64,000 nucleotides of DNA from Rhodobacteraceae bacterium (ex Bugula neritina AB1) (lineage in GTDB: Bacteria > Pseudomonadota > Alphaproteobacteria > Rhodobacterales > Rhodobacteraceae). Positions 10,301 to 21,248 of this stretch are shown here, in pieces. The position numbers were made by a program, and so were the translations under genes. The DNA is taken from positions 248,001 to 312,000 of the forward strand of contig MDLF01000074.1 of NCBI GenBank assembly GCA_001730095.1, in the 5' to 3' direction. The notes under the pieces were generated by a model. It was not told the origin of the DNA. It ran no database searches and saw only the letters and a program-made list of their open reading frames with translations. Every line of letters begins with the position of its first letter. Positions within the stretch are counted from its first letter, which is position 1.

Positions 10301-11476
10301 CTAACAATCCGCTTTCACGCGCGTCAATAAGGCAACAAAGAATCCATCGGTGCCGTCCTGCACTTGCCAGCGCATTTGGTCCAACACCTTCCAATCCGGG
10401 TTTTCATCCGTAAACCGCTGGACCTGCTCACAGTTTTCGACATCCAGCATGGAACAGGTTGCATAGGCCAGCACCCCATCATCTGCGGTCAGTGTTGCAG
10501 CTTCACCCAGGATTTCCCCCTGAATCTCCTGCAAGTTGGCCAGTCCTTCTGCGTTCAGGCGCCATTTACCTTCTGGCGCCCGCCGCCAGGAACCCGACCC
10601 AGAACAGGGCACATCGCACAGAACCAGATCAAACGGCCCTTTTCGCGCCAGATCTTCGGTTGGCAGGAGAACCACCTCTGCCCTGGCACGTGTAGCGCGC
10701 TCTGGCAGGTCCTTCATCCGCCGCGGGTCCGCGTCATGTGCGAAACTGCTGATTTTGGCCCGGGCCGCCATGGCAAGCGTCTTGCCGCCGCCGCCGGCGC
10801 AATAGTCCAGAACCCGCATGCCATCATTCAGCGGCAACCGCTCTGTTACAGCCTGGCTTGCCGCATCCTGAAGCTCGACCAGCCCATCCAGATAGGGTTT
10901 CGCATTGCGCAGCTTCCGCGCCCCTTCGGTGACTTCCAAAGCAGTCGATGCCGCCGAATGAAGCTTCGTTTCTATGCCTTCAGCTGCCAAAGCTTTCTGT
11001 GCATTTTCAATAGTTCCCCGCGCTGTATTCACCCGCAAGTGCACAGGCGCTCGGCTGCGCAGCGCCTTCGCGGCGGCTTCGCTGTTTTCCCCCAGGCTGG
11101 CGCTGAACTGCGGCCAGAGCCAGTCCGGAATATCCACCGCTTCTGCCCCAAAAGGTACAGCCGGAAGCGCCTGCTCGGCTTCTGTCAGCGGTGCCGGTGC
11201 ATAGCCCTGTCCGGTAAAAAATTCGTCCGGGTCCAGCCCAGCCTCGCGCAGGGCACCAAGGATCAGCCCCCGGCCACTGCGAGATCCACCAAGGGCTGCA
11301 TGGGATCTAAGGCAGCGCACTGCCTCGAAGACGTGGTCGCGCACCGCCGCGCGGTCCTTGGACCCGGCAAAGCGGCTGCGGCGCCCCCAAGAGGTCAGCG
11401 CCTTTTCGGCAGGTTCCCCAGCCAGCACCTGATCAAGGATTTCGATGGCCGCCTGCAGGCGGGCGGCGGGGGTCAT
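10301..11476 (-). CDS. rsmB: RsmB-type rRNA/tRNA (cytosine-5) methyltransferase
   Basis: This 391-residue member of the NOL1/NOP2/Sun family methylates cytosine C5 in RNA using S-adenosylmethionine. The N-terminal helical part resembles the NusB-like domain of RsmB. The C-terminal Rossmann domain has motif I DYCAGGGGKT, motif IV DVPCSGSGSW with the release cysteine, and motif VI YATCSM with the nucleophile cysteine. The protein is shorter than E. coli RsmB (429 residues), so the exact target (16S C967 or another site) is inferred from family alone. It begins 36 bp after guaB on the same strand and is probably cotranscribed with it. Confidence 0.85.
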   Translation of the reverse strand: MTPAARLQAAIEILDQVLAGEPAEKALTSWGRRSRFAGSKDRAAVRDHVFEAVRCLRSHAALGGSRSGRGLILGALREAGLDPDEFFTGQGYAPAPLTEAEQALPAVPFGAEAVDIPDWLWPQFSASLGENSEAAAKALRSRAPVHLRVNTARGTIENAQKALAAEGIETKLHSAASTALEVTEGARKLRNAKPYLDGLVELQDAASQAVTERLPLNDGMRVLDYCAGGGGKTLAMAARAKISSFAHDADPRRMKDLPERATRARAEVVLLPTEDLARKGPFDLVLCDVPCSGSGSWRRAPEGKWRLNAEGLANLQEIQGEILGEAATLTADDGVLAYATCSMLDVENCEQVQRFTDENPDWKVLDQMRWQVQDGTDGFFVALLTRVKADC

Positions 11477-11512
11477 GCCCCTGCCCCGGTTTCACAGACA
11501 GCCATCATAACC

Positions 11513-12964
<1,452 letters not shown>

Positions 12965-13147
12965 TCATCCTCATGCATAACCCCGTTTGGCGGTGACCCT
13001 ATGGCACAGAACCTTGCAGGTGGAAAGAGCCCACAGGAAAGAATTCCTGCACCGCAGCAATTCTTTGGCGTGCGGCTGATCTGGGTCAATGCGCGCTGTG
13101 CTGACCCGGCTATTTGCAAAGCTGCAGAAGTGTTTCAGGAATTTGCC

Positions 13148-14314
13148 ATGTCCGCCCCGCTGAAAGACATCACCATATTGGACCTGACCCATGTTCTGGC
13201 AGGACCTTACTGTTCGATGATCCTGTCAGACCTCGGCGCCCGGGTGATTAAGGTGGAACGGCCAGGAACCGGCGACGACACCCGGGCCTTCCCGCCTTTC
13301 AAACACGGCAGCAGCGCCTATTTCGCCACGATCAACCACGGCAAGAAAAGCATTGCGCTGGATCTGAAATCGCCTGAGGACCGGCGCCTCTTCGAGCGCC
13401 TGCTGGATCAGGCCGACGTCCTGTTGGAAAACTACCGGCCCGGCGTGATGCAGCGGTTGGGCTACGGCTGGGACGACCTGCATGCCCGTTATCCGCGCCT
13501 CATCTACGGCGCGGTCTCGGGCTTTGGCCACACCGGCCCCGACGCGCAACAGCCAGCCTATGACATGGTGGTCCAGGCACGCGGAGGCGTCATGTCGATC
13601 ACTGGGGAAAAGAACCGTGAACCAGTTCGCGTAGGCGCATCGATCGGCGATATCGTAGCGGGAATGTTTCTTGGGCATGGCATTCTTTCGGCGCTTCTCG
13701 ACGTGCAGAAAACAGGTCTCGGCCGCTTCGTCGACGTGGCTATGCTCGACAGTCAGCTGGCCCTGCTGGAACACGCCATTGCCATGACATCGGTTACCGG
13801 AAAACCGCCCCTGCCGTCCGGCGCACGGCATCCGTCGATCACCCCCTTTGAAACCTTTCACGCATCGGACGGGTTGTTCGTCATAGCCGCCGGAAACAAT
13901 GCGCTGTTTGCCCGCCTCTGCGATGCCCTGCAGCTGCCGATCGCAGCGGACCCGCGCTTTGCCACCAATCCGGCGCGCTGTGAAAACGCCCGCCTTCTTA
14001 AACGCCTGATCGAGGCTGTTACGCTGGATCAACCCAAGATCCACTGGATCAACCTGCTGGGCAAAGCCGGTGTTCCAACCGGACCGATCCAGACAGTTGA
14101 CCAAGTGCTGCGCGATCCGCAGCTTCTGGCCCGCAACATGGTGGTCGATATTCTGAACAAAGATGGCCACCCAGAGACCCTATCCGCAGGGAACCCGATC
14201 AAGATGAGCGGTTTGCCCGACCCGGATGTCCGCCGCCCCGCCCCACAGCTGGATGGAAACCGCGCAGAGATTCTGGCGTGGCTGGAGGAAGTTGCGCCCC
14301 TTTCGCACCTCTGA
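13148..14314 (+). CDS. CaiB/BaiF family (class III) CoA transferase
   Basis: This 388-residue member of the formyl-CoA transferase family moves CoA between carboxylic acids through aspartyl-anhydride chemistry. The N-terminus has ILDLTHVLAGPYCSMILSDLGARVIKVERP. The expected catalytic aspartate is in YDMVVQARGG, and the C-terminal lobe contains GVPTGPIQTVDQVLRDPQ. The frame is open back to 13001, but the ATG at 13148 gives the standard family N-terminus and has AGGAA upstream. The substrate is not evident; there is no acyl-CoA ligase or dehydrogenase next to it. It is followed by the ASKHA gene after 147 bp, with no clear sign of cotranscription. Confidence 0.9.
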   Translation: MSAPLKDITILDLTHVLAGPYCSMILSDLGARVIKVERPGTGDDTRAFPPFKHGSSAYFATINHGKKSIALDLKSPEDRRLFERLLDQADVLLENYRPGVMQRLGYGWDDLHARYPRLIYGAVSGFGHTGPDAQQPAYDMVVQARGGVMSITGEKNREPVRVGASIGDIVAGMFLGHGILSALLDVQKTGLGRFVDVAMLDSQLALLEHAIAMTSVTGKPPLPSGARHPSITPFETFHASDGLFVIAAGNNALFARLCDALQLPIAADPRFATNPARCENARLLKRLIEAVTLDQPKIHWINLLGKAGVPTGPIQTVDQVLRDPQLLARNMVVDILNKDGHPETLSAGNPIKMSGLPDPDVRRPAPQLDGNRAEILAWLEEVAPLSHL

Positions 14315-14461
14315 CCGGAAAGCCTGCCCGAAAACAGCATTCCACAGTCATCTAATTTCAGCAAATGGCGCCAGCAGACAGGAAAATGCCGCCCATTGCC
14401 TTTCGCTTGCCGCAAAAGACCATATGCTCCGCCTAAATTGCGGAATGAAAAGGCCACAGGC

Positions 14462-16510
14462 ATGACTGACGAACCCCTCGTTGTGTTTACCCCCTCCGGC
14501 AAACGCGGGCATTTCCCCGCGGGCACGCCGATCCTTACGGCAGCCCGGCAGCTTGGGGTCGACCTCGACTCGGTCTGCGGCGGACGCGGCATTTGCTCAA
14601 AATGTCAGATCACGCCTTCTTACGGCGAGTTCCCGAAACATGGCGTCACAGTTGAGCAAGGCGCCCTGAGCGAGTGGAACAAGGTCGAGCAGCGCTACAA
14701 GGACAAGCGCGGCCTGATCGACGGCCGCCGCCTTGGCTGCCAGGCAACCATCCAAGGTGACATCGTTGTGGACGTGCCGCCGGAAAGCCAGGTCCACCGC
14801 CAGGTGGTCCGCAAACGCGCCGAAGCCCGTGACATCACCATGAACCCGTCCACCCGTCTGTACTATGTCGAGGTCGAAGAACCCGACATGCACAAGCCGA
14901 CCGGCGACTTGGAACGGCTGATCGAGGCACTGGACAGCCAGTGGAACCTGAAAGACGTCAAAACCGACCTTCATATCCTGAATGTGCTGCAGCCCGCGCT
15001 GCGCAAAGGCAGCTGGAAAGTCACTGTTGCCGTGCATCTGGGCGATGAAAACCATCCTCCAAAAATCATGCACATCTGGCCCGGCTTCTATGAGGGAACA
15101 CTTTATGGCCTGGCGGTTGACCTTGGCTCCACCACCATCGCCGCGCATCTTTGCGATTTGAAAACCGGTGAGGTCGTGGCCTCTTCCGGTATCATGAACC
15201 CGCAGATCCGCTTTGGCGAAGACCTGATGAGCCGGGTGTCCTATTCGATGATGAACAAGGGCGGCGATCAGGAGATGACCAAGGCCGTGCGCGAAGGCAT
15301 GAATGCCCTGTTCACTCAAATCGCCTCCGAAGCGGAAATCGACAAGGCGCTGATCGTGGATGCGGTTTTTGTCTGCAACCCGGTGATGCACCACCTGTTC
15401 CTTGGCATCGATCCGTTCGAACTGGGCCAGGCGCCTTTTGCACTAGCGACGTCCAATTCTCTGGCACTTCGCGCTGCTGAGCTTGATCTGAACATTCACC
15501 CCGCAGCCCGCGTCTACCTGCTGCCCTGCATCGCAGGCCACGTCGGCGCTGATGCAGCAGCGGTGGCATTGTCCGAAGCTCCGGATAAATCCGAAGATTT
15601 GGTTCTGGTCGTGGATGTCGGCACCAACGCCGAGATCCTGCTGGGCAACAAGGAGAAGGTCCTCGCCTGCTCCTCCCCCACCGGACCGGCGTTTGAGGGC
15701 GCGCAGATTTCCAGCGGCCAGCGCGCCGCCCCCGGCGCCATCGAACGTGTCGAGATCAACCCCGAGACCAAGGAACCCCGTTTCCGCGTGATCGGTTCGG
15801 AAATCTGGTCGGATGAAGACGGCTTTGCCGAGGCGGTCGCCACCACCGGCATCACCGGCATCTGCGGCTCTGGCATCATCGAAGCGATTGCCGAAATGCG
15901 CCTTGCTGGTGTGCTGGACGCTTCCGGCCTCATCGGCTCGGCTGAGCAGACCGGCTCCGCCCGCTGCATCCAGGACGGGCGCACCAACGCCTTTATGCTG
16001 TGGGATGGCTCCGCCGAGGGCGGCCCGACCATCACTGTCACCAACCCCGACATCCGCGCCATCCAGATGGCCAAAGCGGCGCTTTACTCTGGCGCCCGCC
16101 TCTTGATGGACAAGTTTGGCGTCGACACCGTGGACCGGGTGGTGCTGGCGGGCGCCTTTGGCGCGCATATCTCTGCCAAACACGCGATGGTTCTGGGCAT
16201 GATCCCCGACTGCGTTCTGGACAAGGTCACCTCTGCCGGCAACGCCGCAGGCACCGGCGCGCGGATCGCGCTTCTGAATACCGAAGCCCGCGGCGAGATT
16301 GAAGAGACCGTGCGCCGGATCGAGAAGATCGAAACCGCAGTTGAACCCCGCTTTCAGGAGCATTTCGTGAATGCCTCGGCAATCCCGAATTCGGCTGAGC
16401 CCTTCCCGATCCTGGAAACAGTGGTCACCCTTCCGCAGGTGAATTTCAACACAGGTGGCGGGGATGGCGAAAACGCCGCCGGTGGCCGTCGCCGCCGTCG
16501 CCGCGGCTGA
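14462..16510 (+). CDS. Ferredoxin-ASKHA (RACo-like, DUF4445) reductive activator of corrinoid proteins
   Basis: This 682-residue protein has an N-terminal [2Fe-2S] ferredoxin domain with ligands Cys39, Cys45, Cys48 and Cys93 (CGGRGICSKC, then LGCQA), a middle linker domain, and a large C-terminal actin/hexokinase-type ATPase (GLAVDLGSTTIAAHL; VVDVGTNAEILLG; GSGIIEAIAEM). This is the architecture of RACo/RamA proteins, which use ATP to re-reduce inactive Co(II) corrinoid proteins of methyltransferase systems. The usual partners (a corrinoid protein, MttB-type or MtgB-type methyltransferases) are not in this window. The C-terminus is a Gly-Asp stretch ending in six arginines and a glycine. The start is chosen at MTDEPLVVFTPSG, although the frame remains open to 14396. 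Confidence 0.86.
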   Translation: MTDEPLVVFTPSGKRGHFPAGTPILTAARQLGVDLDSVCGGRGICSKCQITPSYGEFPKHGVTVEQGALSEWNKVEQRYKDKRGLIDGRRLGCQATIQGDIVVDVPPESQVHRQVVRKRAEARDITMNPSTRLYYVEVEEPDMHKPTGDLERLIEALDSQWNLKDVKTDLHILNVLQPALRKGSWKVTVAVHLGDENHPPKIMHIWPGFYEGTLYGLAVDLGSTTIAAHLCDLKTGEVVASSGIMNPQIRFGEDLMSRVSYSMMNKGGDQEMTKAVREGMNALFTQIASEAEIDKALIVDAVFVCNPVMHHLFLGIDPFELGQAPFALATSNSLALRAAELDLNIHPAARVYLLPCIAGHVGADAAAVALSEAPDKSEDLVLVVDVGTNAEILLGNKEKVLACSSPTGPAFEGAQISSGQRAAPGAIERVEINPETKEPRFRVIGSEIWSDEDGFAEAVATTGITGICGSGIIEAIAEMRLAGVLDASGLIGSAEQTGSARCIQDGRTNAFMLWDGSAEGGPTITVTNPDIRAIQMAKAALYSGARLLMDKFGVDTVDRVVLAGAFGAHISAKHAMVLGMIPDCVLDKVTSAGNAAGTGARIALLNTEARGEIEETVRRIEKIETAVEPRFQEHFVNASAIPNSAEPFPILETVVTLPQVNFNTGGGDGENAAGGRRRRRRG

Positions 16511-16543
16511 TCCGCCTGCCCTGAAATTTCTGCTGCGGCGCCC

Positions 16544-16570
16544 TTGACCTTGCTGGCGCCGCGGCATACT
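16544..16570 (+). promoter_or_regulatory. Probable promoter of the tRNA-Gly gene
   Basis: TTGACC and CATACT are separated by 15 nt and lie 13 nt ahead of the tRNA 5' end. A perfect 8-bp inverted repeat (16535-16542 with 16555-16562) overlaps the spacer and has no U tract. Confidence 0.5.
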
Positions 16571-16583
16571 CCTGCCTGCACAA

Positions 16584-16657
16584 GCGGGTATGGTGAAATG
16601 GTATCATGCGAGCTTCCCAAGCTTAAGGCGCGGGTTCGATTCCCGCTACCCGCTCCA
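16584..16657 (+). tRNA. tRNA-Gly (anticodon CCC)
   Basis: A 74-nt cloverleaf: acceptor GCGGGTA pairs with TACCCGC, the D arm is GTGA/TCAT, the anticodon loop is TTCCCAA giving CCC (reads GGG), the T arm is GCGGG-TTCGATT-CCCGC, and the discriminator is T with encoded CCA. The anticodon stem has a G-T pair at 28-42 and a C-A mismatch at its outer pair (27-43). Confidence 0.97.
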
Positions 16658-16800
16658 GCCTCCCCATATTTTCAAACACTTGCTGCCCCCAATTCCGGCA
16701 CAATGTTTGACTGCCAGTCTCAAGCGCATACCGGCTGTTTGTGCTAGACTGGCTGCGCACGTCCGCTTGGTTCGGACGGCTAGTTTGGGAGGATACCAGT

Positions 16801-17282
16801 ATGACACGTCACCACTTCACCGCCGCAGTGCTGTGCACTTTTGCACCGGAACCGCTTTTGCAGGCACAACCTGGGAACAAGGCGGCACCGGAACAGGCGT
16901 CACAGCCAATACGCCCACAGAAATCACTGACGGGCACATGGTGATTCAGACCAGCAGTTCCTATGACAATGTTGAGATGGAAGACGCTGAACACCCGATG
17001 AACGGTGCCGCCGGCCCCTGTTTCGGTGCGGTCGAGGCAGCCCCGTCCGGGGTGACCGGCGGCGGCATTTGCGCCTTCACTGACACAGCCGGCAACAAGG
17101 TAATTCTACATTGGCATGCCGAAGGCATGGACGCCTCTGGCGCCTTGACCGGAAGCTGGAAACTGAACGGCGGCACAGGCCACTGGGCGGCGGCCAAAGG
17201 CGGCGGCACTTTCTCCTCTCTGACGGATCCTGCAAGCGGAAACTTCGTCAATACCATCACCAGCAGTATCACGCTGCCCTAA
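16801..17282 (+). pseudogene. Exported protein gene with an apparent one-base frameshift near the signal peptide
   Basis: An ATG with a strong GGGAGGA site starts a signal-peptide-like sequence (MTRHHFTAAVLCTFA), but the frame then runs into unrelated sequence and stops at 16944. The mature-looking domain (GTAFAGTTWEQGGTGTGV to SSITLP) continues in the -1 frame to 17282. One missing base around 16855-16862, for example in the TTTT run, would join them into a protein of about 160 residues with a normal signal peptide. The mature part is rich in Gly, Thr and Ser with GSWKLNGGTGHWAAAKGGG, which recalls small secreted beta-barrels (allene-oxide-cyclase/dirigent-like); that comparison is weak. The shift could be a sequencing error, a real inactivation, or phase-variable. 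Confidence 0.6.
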
Positions 17283-17336
17283 CCCGGACAGCGAGGCGGC
17301 GGAACAGTCCCCGCCTTGCTGCGCCTTACGTCCGCG

Positions 17337-18947
17337 TCAACACCCTGCTGCTCCGCGGACAAAGTCCAGCAGGGCGCGGGTAGAGCCATCCTTACCTTCT
17401 GCGTTTGAATCACCAGCCAGCAGCGGTGCCAATGTGTTGGCCAGCTCCTTGCCCAATTCAACCCCCCATTGATCAAAGGAATTGATGCCCAGGATCACCC
17501 CTTCAACAAACACCCGGTGCTCATACAGAGCGATGATCTGGCCCAGAACATGGGGTGTCAGCTTTGGATAGACCAGCGTGGTCGAGGGCCGGTTGCCCGG
17601 AAACACACGGTGCCGCGCCTGGCGTTCCAGCTCGGCTCCTGCGAACCCCCTGGCCTGCATCAGCGCGCGGGCTTCTTCCAGGCTGCGGCCACGCATCAGC
17701 GCCTCGGACTGGGCCAGGCAATTTGCCACCAACAGCTTGTGGTGATGCGCCAGTTCCGGCTCATGGCCCTTGGCCGCCACCAGAAACTCCGCCGGAATGA
17801 CAGAGGTGCCCTGATGCAGCAGCTGATAAAACGCATGCTGGCCGTTGGTGCCGGGCTCCCCCCAGACCACCGGGCCAGAGGCATAGGGCAGCGCCGATCC
17901 GTCCATCGCCACGGATTTCCCGTTTGATTCCATCTCCAATTGCTGAAGATATGCGGGCAGCCGCCGCAACCGCTGATCATAGGGAAGCACAGCACGGGTC
18001 GGATACCCGCAAACCTGATTGTGCCAGATGCCGGTCAGCGCCAGCATCACCGGCATGTTTCGCGCCCATGGGGCATCGCGGAAATGATCATCCATGGCCT
18101 TGCCGCCAGCAAGAAATGCACGGAAATCTTCCGGTCCCACAGCCAGCATCAGACTCAGCCCGATCGGCCCCCAGACCGAATAGCGGCCGCCGACCCAGTC
18201 TTCGAATCCAAACACCTGCCTGCGCGGAATGCCAAAGGCTGCTGTCTCCTCTTCCGAGGTCGACAGCGCCAGAAACTGCTGCGCCGGATCTCCGCCGCCT
18301 GCTTGCACCCAGTCCCGCGCTGTCGCTGCATTTGTCATCGTTTCGATGGTGGTGAACGTCTTCGATGCGACAATCACCAAAGTCGTCGCAGGATCAAGCC
18401 GTTGCAGGATATCGTGAATATGCGCACCATCCACGTTGGACACGAAATGGCAGCGCGGCCCGTCATGATAGGGAGCAAGCGCCAGGGCGGCCATCACCGG
18501 ACCCAGATCAGATCCGCCGATCCCGATGTTCACTACATCCGTAAAGGCGCCGCCCGGCCCCCGCATTGCGCCGGAGCGAATACGACGCGCCAATTCTGCC
18601 ATCCGGTCCAGTGTCTTGCGCAATGGGCCGCGGATATCCGCGCCATCGACCAGCAGCTCCGGGCCGTCCGGATCACGCAGGGCGGTATGCAACACCGCAC
18701 GCTGCTCGGTTTCATTGATGCAGCCGCCATCAAACATCGCGGTGCGCGCGGCTGCGACGCCGCGGCTTTCGCACATGGCAATCAGGGCGTCTCTTACTGC
18801 CGGGGTGATCAAAGTCTTGGAGTAATCGAACAAGAGATCATCGGCTCTGACACTGAACGCCGCGGCGCGCCCGGAATCCTTGTCGAACAAATCAATAATG
18901 CCGTCACTGCAAACATCGGAATGCAGCGTCTTCAATGCAGCAAACAT
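17337..18947 (-). CDS. pgi: Glucose-6-phosphate isomerase
   Basis: This 536-residue enzyme interconverts glucose-6-phosphate and fructose-6-phosphate. It shows the phosphosugar-binding NIGIGGSDLGP, VASKTFTTIETMTNA, the MESNGKSVAMDGS region and the C-terminal signature with EHRVFVEGVILGINSFDQWGVELGK. I chose the ATG at 18947, which has AGGAAAGG five bases upstream, over an in-frame TTG that would overlap pgl. It begins 17 bp after pgl, making the third gene of a zwf-pgl-pgi operon. Confidence 0.97.
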   Translation of the reverse strand: MFAALKTLHSDVCSDGIIDLFDKDSGRAAAFSVRADDLLFDYSKTLITPAVRDALIAMCESRGVAAARTAMFDGGCINETEQRAVLHTALRDPDGPELLVDGADIRGPLRKTLDRMAELARRIRSGAMRGPGGAFTDVVNIGIGGSDLGPVMAALALAPYHDGPRCHFVSNVDGAHIHDILQRLDPATTLVIVASKTFTTIETMTNAATARDWVQAGGGDPAQQFLALSTSEEETAAFGIPRRQVFGFEDWVGGRYSVWGPIGLSLMLAVGPEDFRAFLAGGKAMDDHFRDAPWARNMPVMLALTGIWHNQVCGYPTRAVLPYDQRLRRLPAYLQQLEMESNGKSVAMDGSALPYASGPVVWGEPGTNGQHAFYQLLHQGTSVIPAEFLVAAKGHEPELAHHHKLLVANCLAQSEALMRGRSLEEARALMQARGFAGAELERQARHRVFPGNRPSTTLVYPKLTPHVLGQIIALYEHRVFVEGVILGINSFDQWGVELGKELANTLAPLLAGDSNAEGKDGSTRALLDFVRGAAGC

Positions 18948-18964
18948 TTCTACCTTTCCTGAGT

Positions 18965-19636
18965 TCACGGAGCCCAATGGACTGTGGTCTCTGACAAAAC
19001 AGCCTGAATAGGGGCAGTTTCCGGAGGCAAAGCCAAGGCCTGCTCAAGCGCCCTGCGCTTGGCATCGCCGAAAATCACCAGATGCTTGGCGATTGCGGCG
19101 TCCAGCACCCGCGCTGTCAGGCTGATACGTGCTTCTGGCTGGCTGTCCGGCCGCATCACCACCAAAGGCGGCGCATCCGCTGCCAGCGCTCTCTCAATTC
19201 CTGCTGCACCGGGAAACAGCGAGGCCGTATGCATGTCTTCGCCCATTCCCAGCAGCAATACGGACAGCGGCAGCTCCGGCACAACCAGGCTTTCCAGCTC
19301 CGCCAGCACATCTTCCGGCTCTCGCTGCGGCACATGAAACGGCAGGAACTGCGCCTCGGCAGCGCGGTTCTGCAACAGCCTGCCATGGATCATTGCCGCA
19401 TTGGACCGGGCTGTGTCTGCAGCCACCCAGCGTTCATCCGTGGCCATGACATGAACCCGGCTCCATTCGATATCCGCAGCACAGAGATCGTCAAAGATCA
19501 GTCCCGGCGTGGTGCCGCCCGCAACTGCAAAAGACGCCGCATCATGATGCAGAAGATGTGTTTTCAGATCGCCAGCAATCTCATTTGCCACCTCGATCGC
19601 CAGCATGTCCTGATCAGCGTACTCGTTGAACGTCAT
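18965..19636 (-). CDS. pgl: 6-phosphogluconolactonase
   Basis: This 223-residue DevB/SOL-type lactonase hydrolyses 6-phosphogluconolactone to 6-phosphogluconate. It belongs to the NagB/RpiA fold family, with AVAGGTTPGLIFDDLC as the phosphate loop, VHVMATDERWVAADTARSN and the LLGMGEDMHTASLFPG motif. The ATG overlaps the zwf stop codon by four bases (ATGA) and has GGAGGGGA eight bases upstream, so the start is well supported and translational coupling is likely. It links zwf to the Entner-Doudoroff or pentose phosphate routes. Confidence 0.96.
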   Translation of the reverse strand: MTFNEYADQDMLAIEVANEIAGDLKTHLLHHDAASFAVAGGTTPGLIFDDLCAADIEWSRVHVMATDERWVAADTARSNAAMIHGRLLQNRAAEAQFLPFHVPQREPEDVLAELESLVVPELPLSVLLLGMGEDMHTASLFPGAAGIERALAADAPPLVVMRPDSQPEARISLTARVLDAAIAKHLVIFGDAKRRALEQALALPPETAPIQAVLSETTVHWAP

Positions 19637-21108
19637 GGGTTGATCCCCCTCCATTCACGCCCGTCGCGGCGCATCAGCAAATCGGCATCCTCTGGGCCAG
19701 CGGTACCGCTAACGTAAGGTTTAGGCACATCGCCGCGGGATTTCCAGCCCTCAATTATCGGATCGGTCCAGGCCCAGGCCGCTTCGACCTCGTCGCCCCT
19801 CATAAACAACGTCTGATTGCCGCGCACAACATCCATAATCAGCCGTTCGTATGCGTCCGGCGGATCGCCGCCCTCTGGCCCCAAGGCTTCTGCAAAGCTC
19901 ATATCCAGCGGCACGTCGATCAACCGCATGCCGCCCTGCCCCGGCTCCTTGATCGTCACGCTGAGCGTGATGCCCTCATTCGGTTGCAGGCGGATCTTCA
20001 GATGGTTGGCATGGCGTCCGGCCTCGGCCCCGAAAATCGAATGCGGCGCGTCCTTGAACATCACATTGATCACAGAGGACCGGTTTACCAGCCTCTTGCC
20101 AGTGCGCAGATAAAACGGCGTGCCGGCCCACCGCCAATTGCTGATATGCGCCTTCAGCGCCACATAGCTCTCTGTGGTGCTGCGCGGGTTGCCGACCAGC
20201 CCCCGGTAGGAAGGATGCGGCGCCTCCGGGTCCAGATTGGCCTGATACTGGCCGCGCACGATGTGATGCGGTTCCACCGGGTCCAGCGCACGGATTACCT
20301 TCAGCTTCTCGTCCCGCACCGCGTCCGGGTCGAATTTCGCGGGGGGTTCCATCGCGATCAGGCACAAAAGCTGCATCAAGTGGTTTTGCATCATATCGCG
20401 CATGGCGCCGGCGCGTTCATAATATTCTTCGCGCCCCTCCACCCCGACGGTTTCCGCCACGGTAATCTGAATGTGGTCCACATACTGACTGTTCCACAAT
20501 GGTTCGAACAGCATGTTGCCGAACCGCACCGCCATCAGATTCTGCACCGTCTCCTTGCCCAGATAATGGTCGATCCGGTAGATCTGGCCTTCGTCGAAAT
20601 GGCCCGCCAGGGTCCGGTTCAGCTCCCGTGCAGTCGCCAGATCGTGGCCAAAGGGCTTCTCCACCACGATCCGTGTCTCCGCATTCGCAAGCCCATGCCG
20701 CTGCAGCCGCTCTGCCAGCGGCCCGAACAGACTGGGACCAACCGAGAAGTAAAACACACGGACCGGAACGTCCTTTGCCGGGCGCAGTTGGTGGCTCAAC
20801 TCCTGCCAGCCCTCTTCCCCCAGGGCATCCAAGGCAACATAGCTGACACGCTCCAGAAACGCCTCCAGCGCACCGCCGCCGCAGGCTTTTGGTCCCGCAT
20901 GTGCGCGCAGAGCCTTGGCCACAACCATGCGGTATTCCTCGCAGGTTAGGCTAGTCCGTGCGGCACCGATGATCCGCTCTTGTGCCGAAAGCTGCCCGGC
21001 GCAATGGCGGCGGAACAGCGCTGGCAGAATCTTGCGCTGCGCCAGATCGCCAGTGCCGCCAAATATCACCAGGTCAAACGGGTCGACCGGTATCACACGC
21101 GAAACCAT
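19633..21108 (-). CDS. zwf: Glucose-6-phosphate 1-dehydrogenase
   Basis: This 491-residue enzyme oxidises glucose-6-phosphate to the lactone with NADP+ or NAD+. The Rossmann motif is LVIFGGTGDLAQRKILPAL (residues about 13-31). The active-site signature RIDHYLGKETVQNLMAVRF and the VEKPFGHDL motif are intact. It heads the zwf-pgl-pgi operon, and the pgl start overlaps its stop. No edd or eda gene is in the window. Confidence 0.98.
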   Translation of the reverse strand: MVSRVIPVDPFDLVIFGGTGDLAQRKILPALFRRHCAGQLSAQERIIGAARTSLTCEEYRMVVAKALRAHAGPKACGGGALEAFLERVSYVALDALGEEGWQELSHQLRPAKDVPVRVFYFSVGPSLFGPLAERLQRHGLANAETRIVVEKPFGHDLATARELNRTLAGHFDEGQIYRIDHYLGKETVQNLMAVRFGNMLFEPLWNSQYVDHIQITVAETVGVEGREEYYERAGAMRDMMQNHLMQLLCLIAMEPPAKFDPDAVRDEKLKVIRALDPVEPHHIVRGQYQANLDPEAPHPSYRGLVGNPRSTTESYVALKAHISNWRWAGTPFYLRTGKRLVNRSSVINVMFKDAPHSIFGAEAGRHANHLKIRLQPNEGITLSVTIKEPGQGGMRLIDVPLDMSFAEALGPEGGDPPDAYERLIMDVVRGNQTLFMRGDEVEAAWAWTDPIIEGWKSRGDVPKPYVSGTAGPEDADLLMRRDGREWRGINP

Positions 21109-21248
21109 TTTTGTTCTTCCTGTCTCCGCCGGGGCAGGCGCGGCCCACCGCCGCTCACATCCCTGTCATGTGCCTGACCGGCTGCTTTCATTTCCTGCCC
21201 AGTATAAGGTAGCCTGCCACGAAAGGAACTGCCCCGAAGGACATCCGC

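Noticed and set aside
16535-16562. Perfect GCGGCGCC/GGCGCCGC inverted repeat as terminator of the ASKHA gene
   Set aside because: It has no U tract and overlaps the likely tRNA promoter, so I list it only as part of that promoter.
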